A stretch of DNA of 46,779 bases from CAZKRL01 sp964555295 (GTDB lineage: Bacteria; Bacteroidota; Bacteroidia; Flavobacteriales_D; Sanyastnellaceae). The notes beneath the pieces were generated by a model, which made no database searches, was not told the DNA's origin, and was given only the letters and a program-made list of their open reading frames with translations. The translations under genes were made by a program, and so were the position numbers. The stretch is from contig CAZKRL010000021.1 in assembly GCA_964555295.1 (NCBI GenBank), positions 1 to 46,779 on the forward strand, written 5' to 3'. This document shows, in pieces, positions 15,950 to 23,563 of the stretch; position 1 is the first letter of the stretch; every line of letters starts with the position of its first letter.

Positions 15950-17215
15950 TCAGTAAATCAAAGCGCCCAACAATCGCAAATCCTTAAAGAAATCTCGATA
16001 AGATTTCCCGATACACTCAACACCATCAACACTCCCTCCGTTATTTACCATCGAAAAAAGTGTTAGCGCCATAGCAATCCGATGATCTCCACATGCCGAG
16101 AAATCGGCATATTTTGCAGTTGTCGGTTTAACCTTTATAGAATTGTCGAAAATCATTATTTCTATCCCAGCTTTCGAAAGTTGCTGCTTCATAACCTCAC
16201 CTCGATTACTCTCCTTATAGCGAAGCCGGGAGGTGTTCTTTAATATACAGTCACCTGTGCTGGAAGCAGCCAAGACCATTGCAATGGGAACAAGATCAGG
16301 ACAATCCCCGAAATCAAATTCAAAAGACTGAGGCACGGTTTTCTTCACACGTATACCATCTGAAATTTTATGAGTTCTGATTCCAGCAACATCCAGCAAT
16401 TGCAAAATGCTCTTGTCGGCATGTAAAGAATTTATATCAATTCCCACCACCTCAATGCCATCAGGTGCACACAGCGCACCCGCTACAAGAAGCGTCGCAG
16501 CAGAACTCCAATCACCAGGTACTGAGATTCTTGTAGCACGAAGTGCACCGAGCTCCTTTTCAAAAACCTCCTTACCATCATAACTCCATGAAACGCCAAA
16601 CTTCTTGAGAATATCCAAGGTCAGTAGGACATATGGCAAACTACTCAGATTTCTAACAACCACCCTTCTCGACTCCGGTAGTGCCGAAAATGCTATCAAA
16701 ATTCCTGATAAAAATTGAGACGAAATAGAGCCATCAAGAGAAATATTGGCCGGCACTATCGGGCCGTGTATCTCAAGTGGCAGAAGCCCTTCATTACTCG
16801 AAAAATCAACTCCTAGTTGATCAAATACTTCCTGAAAAGAATCGAAGGGTCGACTGCTCAAACTATCTCTTCCCGTTATGGAAAAGCGCGACGAATACAG
16901 CGCTGCAATGCATGAAAAGAGTCTTGCCGACAAACCCGATTCATGGCAGTTAAGAATCACTTTCTCAGGCAATTCACGTAATGTCTCATGGGGGTTTCCA
17001 CGAATCAACAAGCCAACATCTGCCGCTTGCACATCGGCGCCAAGAAACTCAGCGCATGACAATGCAGCATGGGCATCATCATTGTCCGGGTATTGGGTTA
17101 CATAACTCGCTTGGCTGCACAACACTGCCGCTGCGACGATACGCTGTGCCTCGCTCTTTCCGGTAGGTGCCATTATGCGGCCCTTGAGCTCGGAAGGCGC
17201 AACACTTACTTTCAT
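15950..17215 (-). CDS. aroA: 3-phosphoshikimate 1-carboxyvinyltransferase (EPSP synthase)
   Basis: A 421-residue shikimate-pathway enzyme joining shikimate-3-phosphate and PEP, one step before chorismate. Motifs: APTGKSEAQR near the N-terminus (the K-S...R set), NCHESGLSARLF in place of the usual NAGTAMR loop, SSQFLSGILI, PGDWSSAA, DCPDLVPIAMV, YKESNRGEV and CGDHRIAMAL. The ESGLS form departs from E. coli AroA but is, from memory, usual in Bacteroidota. Its ATG overlaps the menG stop by 4 bases (ATGA), so both are in one operon. Chorismate is the entry to menaquinone, which gives the pairing a metabolic sense. Confidence 0.93.
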   Translation of the reverse strand: MKVSVAPSELKGRIMAPTGKSEAQRIVAAAVLCSQASYVTQYPDNDDAHAALSCAEFLGADVQAADVGLLIRGNPHETLRELPEKVILNCHESGLSARLFSCIAALYSSRFSITGRDSLSSRPFDSFQEVFDQLGVDFSSNEGLLPLEIHGPIVPANISLDGSISSQFLSGILIAFSALPESRRVVVRNLSSLPYVLLTLDILKKFGVSWSYDGKEVFEKELGALRATRISVPGDWSSAATLLVAGALCAPDGIEVVGIDINSLHADKSILQLLDVAGIRTHKISDGIRVKKTVPQSFEFDFGDCPDLVPIAMVLAASSTGDCILKNTSRLRYKESNRGEVMKQQLSKAGIEIMIFDNSIKVKPTTAKYADFSACGDHRIAMALTLFSMVNNGGSVDGVECIGKSYRDFFKDLRLLGALIY

Positions 17216-17940
17216 TTTACACCACTATAAATACTCGCGATTCCGCCAGAGAGTGCAAGCGCATTGCCCTCTTGAAATCCGGCTTGGGCCAACTCATTCA
17301 CAAATGCATCACCACTCGGAAAAGCGTCAACAGACTCAGGTAAATAGCTATAAGCTCTTTTGTCGCGCGAAACCAGACGACCGATCAATGGCATCAAAAT
17401 CTTGAAATAAAAACCGAAGAGCCACTTCACTGGTAAGGAAGTAGGCTTTGAAAATTCAAGCACAACAATTTTACCCCCCGGCCGCAAAACTCTGCATATT
17501 TCAGACAGACCATTTTGCAGGTTCTGAAAATTCCTTACCCCAAATGCCACCATACAAACATCAACACTTCCATCACTCAGTGGTATGGATTCAGAGTCTG
17601 CAATGCGCAACGAGATAATATTATCTAACTTTTGTTTTCGAATCTTCTTATTACCAACCTCAATCATACCAGCGCTTATATCCATACCTATTATTCGACT
17701 TCCTATTCTCCTTCGCGCAGCCAGTATGGCAAAATCAGCAGTGCCCGTAGCCATATCTAAAATGACCTCAGGATGGGATTGCCTAACAATTCGCAGAGCC
17801 CTTTTCCTCCATAATACATCAATGCCCAAAGAAAAAAAACGATTCAAAAAATCATAAGAACCGGAGATTTTGTTAAACATTTCTGCCACCTCTTCCTTTT
17901 TTGAAGCGTCGGTATGGTATGGCTTAATATGGGAGTTCAT
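17212..17940 (-). CDS. menG: Demethylmenaquinone methyltransferase (UbiE/MenG)
   Basis: A 242-residue SAM-dependent methyltransferase that completes menaquinone (and in other bacteria ubiquinone). Markers: YDFLNRFFSLGIDVLWRKR (split: YDFLNRFFS, WRKRALR), SAM-binding DMATGTADFA, FGVRNFQNL, and RPGGKIVVLEFSKP, the UbiE signature. It precedes aroA with a 4-base overlap. A TAATTTCG box lies 8 bases before its ATG. The other men genes are in a separate operon about 0.2 kb to the right on the same strand, with rdgB last; readthrough from that operon is possible. Confidence 0.93.
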   Translation of the reverse strand: MNSHIKPYHTDASKKEEVAEMFNKISGSYDFLNRFFSLGIDVLWRKRALRIVRQSHPEVILDMATGTADFAILAARRRIGSRIIGMDISAGMIEVGNKKIRKQKLDNIISLRIADSESIPLSDGSVDVCMVAFGVRNFQNLQNGLSEICRVLRPGGKIVVLEFSKPTSLPVKWLFGFYFKILMPLIGRLVSRDKRAYSYLPESVDAFPSGDAFVNELAQAGFQEGNALALSGGIASIYSGVK

Positions 17941-17948
17941 TCAGGATT

Positions 17949-17956
17949 CGAAATTA
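17949..17956 (-). promoter_or_regulatory. -7 promoter box (TAATTTCG) of menG-aroA
   Basis: TAATTTCG (TAnnTTyG) on the reverse strand, 8 bases before the menG ATG. The same kind of box stands 7 bases before menD (TAGTTTCG). No certain -33 element. Confidence 0.4.
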
Positions 17957-18042
17957 ACACTACAACAAAAGATCATACCATCTGTTCGAAATGAAAGAAA
18001 TAAGGCAATAACTGCAGGTGTCAGCATCATTCACCGGTTTTG

Positions 18043-18056
18043 ACCGGAATTCCGGT
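18043..18056. promoter_or_regulatory. 14-bp perfect palindrome between rdgB and menG
   Basis: ACCGGAATTCCGGT is fully self-complementary and is preceded by another ACCGG five bases earlier (18033-18037). It lies downstream of rdgB and about 90 bases upstream of the menG promoter box. It could be an operator or the stem of a transcript hairpin; no T-run follows, so a terminator is not supported. The remaining gap 17957-18131 holds nothing else I recognise. Confidence 0.3.
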
Positions 18057-18131
18057 ATTCAAGGGAATATTGCCCGCTTTGATACAGACTACGAATTTAT
18101 TACGTACCACTTGATAGATTCTGGAACCAAA

Positions 18132-18719
18132 TCATCCTTTAGTGCGCAAACTACTCAAGAATTCATTGACCTTCCGCAATGCCATGCCGCGATGGCTGAT
18201 TGCATTTTTCTCATCCTTAGTCATCTCCGCTAAAGTTCTGATTTCGCCCAAAGGCACGAATAGTGAGTCATACCCAAAGCCATTAAGACCCTTTGGCTCA
18301 TCAACAATTGTACCCTCCAATACGCCCTCAAAAAACTCTGTGTAATCTTCAGACATTAAACATAAAACGGTTCTGAATCGCGCCGAGCGTAAACCTTTCC
18401 CGTATAACACCTCGAGAAGTCGATTTCGGTTATCAGCATCGGTAGCATTCATGCCGGCAAATCGGGCAGAAAAGACTCCGGGCCTACTCGCAATTGCATC
18501 TACTTCAAGACCAGAATCATCTGAAAGACAAATCATACGCGTTCTCTCGAAGACCTGATGCGCCTTGGATAATGCGTTACCACTAAACGTATCCTCCTGC
18601 TCTAATAACTCAGCCCCTTCCCAGACCTCTGAAAGTGCTCTAACCAAAACCAGGTCATGCAAACATGACCGAACCTCCTCGAGCTTATGACGATTATTGC
18701 TTGCGAAAACTACTTCCAT
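18132..18719 (-). CDS. rdgB: XTP/dITP pyrophosphatase (Ham1/RdgB family)
   Basis: A 195-residue nucleotide-pool sanitising enzyme that hydrolyses dITP, ITP and XTP to monophosphates. Motifs in order: FASNNRHKLEEV (N-terminal phosphate-binding SNNxxKxxE), CLSDDSGLEVDA (catalytic aspartate), GVFSARFAG, GFGYDSLFVP and ISHRGMAL. Length is normal. It is the last gene of the men operon, 3 bases behind menE. I see no functional link to menaquinone; this looks like operon co-residence. Confidence 0.93.
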   Translation of the reverse strand: MEVVFASNNRHKLEEVRSCLHDLVLVRALSEVWEGAELLEQEDTFSGNALSKAHQVFERTRMICLSDDSGLEVDAIASRPGVFSARFAGMNATDADNRNRLLEVLYGKGLRSARFRTVLCLMSEDYTEFFEGVLEGTIVDEPKGLNGFGYDSLFVPLGEIRTLAEMTKDEKNAISHRGMALRKVNEFLSSLRTKG

Positions 18720-18722
18720 AAA

Positions 18723-19739
18723 TCATTTTTTTCTAATCAACTTACCAGACTCTGTGCGCTCAAATTTTCCGATAGCAATCATCTCGCGTGGGCGTTCATA
18801 TTTCGTTAGTTCGGTTTCATTCAACATCTCCTGCCAATTGAACCCCGTGGGAATTTCCTCAACAAAAATTACCAACCGCTGACCCAACAATTCATCCGTA
18901 ACACCGCCGATGTAAAATGAAAAATCAAAGACCTGAGACAATATTGCCTCAACTCTTTCGGGATAGATTTTGATACCACCGCTATTCACAACAAAATCAT
19001 TTCTTCCTATCCATCTCATTTCAACGGGAGAAATCAACTCAACGATATCTTGTGTAATTATCGGAGCACCTGACAAATGACCGCATTCAATAACCAAACA
19101 TTGATTCTCATCCAAAGAAAAAGTAACTCCAGGTAATGCGTGAAAAGTGGTTTCGCCATGATGCAACGCTCTTACCGCCACATGTGTAAGAGTCTCTGTC
19201 ATTCCATACGTTTCGAATACTGCAATGCCGAGTTCAAGAATTTTCTCATTGAGTACCCTATCCAATTTTCCACCACCACAAATTATAGTTTGTATCAAGG
19301 ATAGTTTTTCAGGAGTTTGCTCAATGATTACGGCTAACTGCTGCGGAGTTAATGCTGCAAATTCTATAGCTATATCCAAATCGGTCAATGGGTTCAGACT
19401 TGGTATAGCTACAAAAAGTTTCCATTGGTTGATCACAGAACGATACAACATCATCCTGCCCGCTACGTATCTGACAGGTAAAGCAAGCAAAACCTTAGCG
19501 CCCTTTTCCAATCGAAAAAAATCAGCTGTTAGCTTTGCGCTACTCACAATTTCATGGCGGTTGAAAGAAATTGATTTGGGCTCGCCAGTGCTGCCACTTG
19601 TCTGGAAAATAAATGTATCCTGACTTAATAAACCCTCTGACATTTGAAGGAGATCTGCAATCAAATGTTGCATTTCCACAGGCCCGAAATCATCTGTGGA
19701 GATGACACCAGAAAATGAAAAATCCAATTCCTTCAACAT
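18723..19739 (-). CDS. menE: o-Succinylbenzoate-CoA ligase-like AMP-forming enzyme (MenE, short form)
   Basis: A 338-residue acyl-adenylate-forming enzyme; in menaquinone synthesis MenE activates o-succinylbenzoate to its CoA ester. The P-loop TSGSTGEPK lies at residues 47-55, ETYGMTETLTHVAVR is the A5-type motif, GGIKIYPERVE and a C-terminal FERTESGKLIRKK carry the A8/A10 motifs with the catalytic lysine. It lacks about the first 100 residues found in B. subtilis MenE; short forms are usual in Bacteroidota as far as I recall. Its start overlaps the menC stop by 7 bases. Position in the operon supports the assignment more than the sequence does. Confidence 0.86.
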   Translation of the reverse strand: MLKELDFSFSGVISTDDFGPVEMQHLIADLLQMSEGLLSQDTFIFQTSGSTGEPKSISFNRHEIVSSAKLTADFFRLEKGAKVLLALPVRYVAGRMMLYRSVINQWKLFVAIPSLNPLTDLDIAIEFAALTPQQLAVIIEQTPEKLSLIQTIICGGGKLDRVLNEKILELGIAVFETYGMTETLTHVAVRALHHGETTFHALPGVTFSLDENQCLVIECGHLSGAPIITQDIVELISPVEMRWIGRNDFVVNSGGIKIYPERVEAILSQVFDFSFYIGGVTDELLGQRLVIFVEEIPTGFNWQEMLNETELTKYERPREMIAIGKFERTESGKLIRKK

Positions 19740-20779
19740 AACCTGGTGATTCCTGGGTAAGATTCAATCAACGGAGTAAAGCTTCCTTCCCAAATAAAAT
19801 TACCCGCCGACAAGGATGCGGGAATTTTAAAATTATCGCGATACAATTTGCCTGTACCCAGTCCATGTCTTTCACCATTATCACGAGTTGAAAGCCACTG
19901 AGCCAAAGCTGCAAGACCGAGGTTCGATTCGAGATATGAGGTACACCACCAATTAATACCATGGGCCTCGCAGCGTTTAATCCAATCATCACAAGAAGTA
20001 AAACCCCCATGAAGGGATGGTTTCAGCACAAGAGCAGCTGGCTTTACCTCAGTCAGTAATTCCGCTCTGTCCCACTCATTCTCCAATCTGATAAGCTCTT
20101 CATCCAATGCAATTGGCACGGGTGAGTTTCTACATATATCAGATAATGCAGCCCAATCGCCGGGCTGAATGGGCTGTTCAATAAAATCAATTCCATACGA
20201 TGCAATATCCTCAAGCATATCCAATGCATCTGTAGCAGGAAAGGAACCATTTGCATCCAAGCGAATTTTTATATCCGTAGATGAAAACGTTTTACGCAAT
20301 TGCTTCAGAATTGAAATACAATTACCTGGGTTTCTACCATCGATTTTCATCTTCACACAGCTAAAACCTGATTCAATCATATCCATGGCTTCAGCATACA
20401 TAACCTCATGGTCATTCATCCACACCAAACCATTCACCTTTATTACAAAAGACTGCTGATGCTCAAAAAACACGCCCGGCGAATGATTCGCCAATGCGCC
20501 CATGGCTGTCTCAAAGGCAAACCTTACTGCAGAACACGAGACATTAGTGAGAAACAAATCATCATTCTCCCAGGATTGTGCAGCGGAAATAAGTTCACGC
20601 CGCACTTCATCGTCAGATTCAGGAGTCAAACCGAAAATTGGCGCGCACTCGCCCCAACCGACCGAACCGTTTCTATCTGACAATCTAACAAAGAAGTGCG
20701 TTTTTTTTATCAAAGTCCCACGTGATGTAGCAGCACCTTTAATAAAAATAAACGGTGCCTCGAAAATTGCCGCGGTCAT
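19733..20779 (-). CDS. menC: o-Succinylbenzoate synthase
   Basis: A 348-residue enolase-superfamily enzyme that dehydrates SHCHC to o-succinylbenzoate. The catalytic lysines sit in CVKMKIDG (K143/K145), metal ligands are D175 (RLDANGSF), E201 (FIEQP) and D226 (ALDEEL), and the second catalytic lysine is K253 (LVLKPS). The other known activity of this fold group, N-acylamino acid racemase or dipeptide epimerase, is made unlikely by its place between men genes. Overlaps the acyltransferase-like gene by 4 bases and menE by 7. Confidence 0.92.
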   Translation of the reverse strand: MTAAIFEAPFIFIKGAATSRGTLIKKTHFFVRLSDRNGSVGWGECAPIFGLTPESDDEVRRELISAAQSWENDDLFLTNVSCSAVRFAFETAMGALANHSPGVFFEHQQSFVIKVNGLVWMNDHEVMYAEAMDMIESGFSCVKMKIDGRNPGNCISILKQLRKTFSSTDIKIRLDANGSFPATDALDMLEDIASYGIDFIEQPIQPGDWAALSDICRNSPVPIALDEELIRLENEWDRAELLTEVKPAALVLKPSLHGGFTSCDDWIKRCEAHGINWWCTSYLESNLGLAALAQWLSTRDNGERHGLGTGKLYRDNFKIPASLSAGNFIWEGSFTPLIESYPGITRLC

Positions 20780-21840
20780 TTATTATTTGAATCTGAGAAC
20801 TTTTTGATTAGCAGTTCTATCGGACCGACTTTATTCACCTTCAACTTCCAATAATATAACAGCGTGTAAATAAGCGGTATGATTGCAATCACAAAAATCA
20901 GCTTCACTCCAAAATCTGCAAACATTACCGAATTCGTTATCCTCAGAACAATTGCACCAATTAAAGTATGTAGAAAAATTACACTGTACTTAACAGAAAC
21001 AATATCCTGAATAAAATTATCGAGCCATTTGATTGTGCCACGTCTGAAAACATAGTTGATTATATTCATCAGCACGACAGCCAATCCAACAGCGAGAAAA
21101 ACAAAGGCTTCTATATTCAACTTACTATTTAGAAAAAAGGGCTCAATCCTGGCATATATATTAAAATCAGAATCGTACAGACTGGCATATCTGTTCAATG
21201 GCCAAGCTATAAACATCAGCACCATAGCAAAGATGCTACTGGGAGGAAAAAAACCTCGAGGTCTGACGTCCTCTCTGCCAAACAACAGGCCAGCCAGAAA
21301 AAACACGATCCAAGGTAGAAATGAAAAATACCCGTTGAAGAAAACAAAACCAATAATTGAGTATACTCCCTTATCAAATGAGAAATTCTTGTAGGTTATA
21401 TGATGGGTTGAACCTGCGTAGAGAAGGGCCATAGAAGCGGCCAATAAAACCATGATTACAATGAACAAAGTATTGTTATTCCACTGGGCAACTAACGAAC
21501 CGAACAGATATATAATTCCGCAGAAGAACAATAAATTCATCGGCCAGATGCCAACAAACAACAGCCCGATCAGACCTATGATAAAACCCCGTTTCCTCAG
21601 AAAAGACATAATTTTTCTGGAGCTTACCTTATGATTACGTAACGATAATGAAACGGCAAATCCATTGATAAAAAGGAAGAATGCCGGAAAGAAATCAAGA
21701 CAAAATGAGTACTTATGGTGACTCAAAAAATAAATCAATTTCGGATCAAAACAAATAGCGTATGTGTATATCAGAGTTCCGGTTAAAGAAATCCAGTAAC
21801 AAAAATCTATTCCTAACAATTTTGAATTTGCGGCTTTCAA
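20776..21840 (-). CDS. Multi-pass membrane protein, acyltransferase-like (HGSNAT/DUF1624- or DUF418-like)
   Basis: 354 residues with about ten hydrophobic segments. FFPAFFLFINGFAVSLSLR and FLRKRGFIIGLIGLL (shortened: FFLFINGFA, LRKRGFIIGL) resemble the first helices of heparan-alpha-glucosaminide N-acetyltransferase-like and acyltransferase-3 proteins, FLPWIVFFLAGLLFGRED resembles their middle helix pair, and the C-terminal GPIELLIKKF is reminiscent of DUF418 ends. I cannot name a substrate. It is embedded in the men operon: its stop overlaps the menC start by 4 bases and its start lies 11 bases behind menA. It might modify a lipid or glycan, or have a quinone-related role; the sequence alone does not say. 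Confidence 0.6.
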   Translation of the reverse strand: MKAANSKLLGIDFCYWISLTGTLIYTYAICFDPKLIYFLSHHKYSFCLDFFPAFFLFINGFAVSLSLRNHKVSSRKIMSFLRKRGFIIGLIGLLFVGIWPMNLLFFCGIIYLFGSLVAQWNNNTLFIVIMVLLAASMALLYAGSTHHITYKNFSFDKGVYSIIGFVFFNGYFSFLPWIVFFLAGLLFGREDVRPRGFFPPSSIFAMVLMFIAWPLNRYASLYDSDFNIYARIEPFFLNSKLNIEAFVFLAVGLAVVLMNIINYVFRRGTIKWLDNFIQDIVSVKYSVIFLHTLIGAIVLRITNSVMFADFGVKLIFVIAIIPLIYTLLYYWKLKVNKVGPIELLIKKFSDSNNK

Positions 21841-21851
21841 ATGAATTGTCT

Positions 21852-22736
21852 TTAGAGCGTGAAATTATAAAGTATAACCTGAAGCAACGAAAATGAAAAT
21901 GCAGATAATGCTAAAGGCTTCATTTTAATGTCAAACTGCTGGAAATCATTCTTCCAAACAGGACGCTGATTCCAGAAAACAAATGAGATGAAAGCAGCAT
22001 CGATGGCAAGGTATAATATGCTGCCACTAAAGGACATCCAAAAAACACCCGTTGCTGCGACCAAAAGCAGTATGAAATGATACCTACGCCCCATCATTTG
22101 TCCGTACCGAACAATTAGCGTAACCTTTCCTGATGCGCGATCGGAACTTTCATCCCTCAAATTATTAAGATTCAACACCATTACCGAAATACATCCAGTG
22201 AATAGAGACGCTGGAATACTGTTAACGACAATTTGAGATGTCAGAACAAACGCTGACCCAATCATACCGATTGGACCAAAAAATAGAAAGACTGAGAGAT
22301 CTCCCAAAGATCTGTATCCGTATGGGTTTTTCCCAGCTGTGTATCGAATCGCCGCCCATATCGAAAACAATCCAACACCGAGTAATACCGCGATTTCGGC
22401 CAGTGAAATATTAGACAACACCAACAGCGACAAGCCCGCAACAAAAGCCATAATAGCAGTTAACCAAACAGCACGCCTCATCGATTGTACAGAAATATTT
22501 CCCGACTGCACTTGCCGTTTAGGTCCGTCTCTTAATGCGCCATCAGCTCCATTCTTAAAATCTCCGTAATCGTTGGCGAAATTGGATAGCACCTGTAACA
22601 ACAGGATTGTTAGAAGAAGCAGTACCACACTAACTGCATTTAGGGAATATTCATGACAAACAGCGATTGACAAGATCCCCACAGATAAAGCCAGTGGCAG
22701 CGTCCTTAAGCGCGCTGCATGAATCCAGTTTCTCAT
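21852..22736 (-). CDS. menA: 1,4-Dihydroxy-2-naphthoate polyprenyltransferase
   Basis: A 294-residue integral membrane prenyltransferase attaching the isoprenoid tail to dihydroxynaphthoate. The first diphosphate/Mg-binding motif is NFANDYGDFKNGADG (residues 52-66, NDxxD type), followed by RVxxGxxxxxxxRR-like QVQSGNISVQSMRRA. A later NLNNLRDESSDRASGK contains the second aspartate motif. About eight to nine transmembrane segments. Its start overlaps the menB stop by 4 bases. Confidence 0.93.
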   Translation of the reverse strand: MRNWIHAARLRTLPLALSVGILSIAVCHEYSLNAVSVVLLLLTILLLQVLSNFANDYGDFKNGADGALRDGPKRQVQSGNISVQSMRRAVWLTAIMAFVAGLSLLVLSNISLAEIAVLLGVGLFSIWAAIRYTAGKNPYGYRSLGDLSVFLFFGPIGMIGSAFVLTSQIVVNSIPASLFTGCISVMVLNLNNLRDESSDRASGKVTLIVRYGQMMGRRYHFILLLVAATGVFWMSFSGSILYLAIDAAFISFVFWNQRPVWKNDFQQFDIKMKPLALSAFSFSLLQVILYNFTL

Positions 22737-23563
22737 GGAAACTTGGGAAACTTCTGAAAATCAGGATCACGTTTTTCGAGGAAAGCCCTCTTTCCCTCTT
22801 GTGCCTCCTCAGTTAAGTAATACAACAATGTAGCATCACCGGCAAACTCCATCAAACCGCGCTGACCATCAAGTTCAGCATTCAAACCACGTTTGATCAT
22901 TCGAAGTGCCAATGGACTTCGTTTCATCATGGTTTTGCACCAGCGAATGGTTTCATTCTCCAATTCATCGAGCGCAACCACCTTATTCACCATTCCCATT
23001 GACTCTGCCTCATGAGCGGTATATTGCTCACATAGAAACCATATTTCTCGCGCTTTTTTCTGGCCAACATGTCGGGCAAGGTAATTCGATCCAAATCCTG
23101 CGTCAAAACTTCCAACTTTTGGACCCGTCTGACCAAATCGGGCATTTTCCGATGCAATGGTCAGATCACATACTACATGCAACACGTGGCCACCGCCAAT
23201 AGCATAACCGTTTACCATGGCAATAACGGGCTTTGGAATCTCACGAATCCGCTTGTGCAGGTCAAGCACGTTTAGTCGCGGCACACCATCGCTTCCGATA
23301 TACCCACCAATTCCTTTCACATTCTGATCACCACCACTGCAAAAGGCCTTATCGCCTTCACCCGTGAGAACAATCACTGCAATATCTCCGCGCTCCCTTG
23401 CAATATCCATAGCATCAATCATTTCCTGATTGGTCTCCGGGCGAAAAGCATTATAGACCTGTGGACGATTGATGGTAATTTTTGCGATACCTTCAAAAAA
23501 CTCGAAACGGATGTCATTGTAGGTCTTTATAGACTGCCAGTTGCGATGCTGTTTCATACTCAT
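22733..23563 (-). CDS. menB: 1,4-Dihydroxy-2-naphthoyl-CoA synthase
   Basis: A 276-residue crotonase-fold enzyme that closes the second ring from o-succinylbenzoyl-CoA. Markers: ITINRPQVYNAFRP, the oxyanion-hole segment AFCSGGDQNVKG, GYAIGGGHVLHVVCDLTIA, and GSFDAGFGSNYLARHVG with the catalytic aspartate/tyrosine region typical of MenB rather than other crotonases. Overlaps menD by 4 bases (ATGA) and menA by 4. Confidence 0.95.
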   Translation of the reverse strand: MSMKQHRNWQSIKTYNDIRFEFFEGIAKITINRPQVYNAFRPETNQEMIDAMDIARERGDIAVIVLTGEGDKAFCSGGDQNVKGIGGYIGSDGVPRLNVLDLHKRIREIPKPVIAMVNGYAIGGGHVLHVVCDLTIASENARFGQTGPKVGSFDAGFGSNYLARHVGQKKAREIWFLCEQYTAHEAESMGMVNKVVALDELENETIRWCKTMMKRSPLALRMIKRGLNAELDGQRGLMEFAGDATLLYYLTEEAQEGKRAFLEKRDPDFQKFPKFP

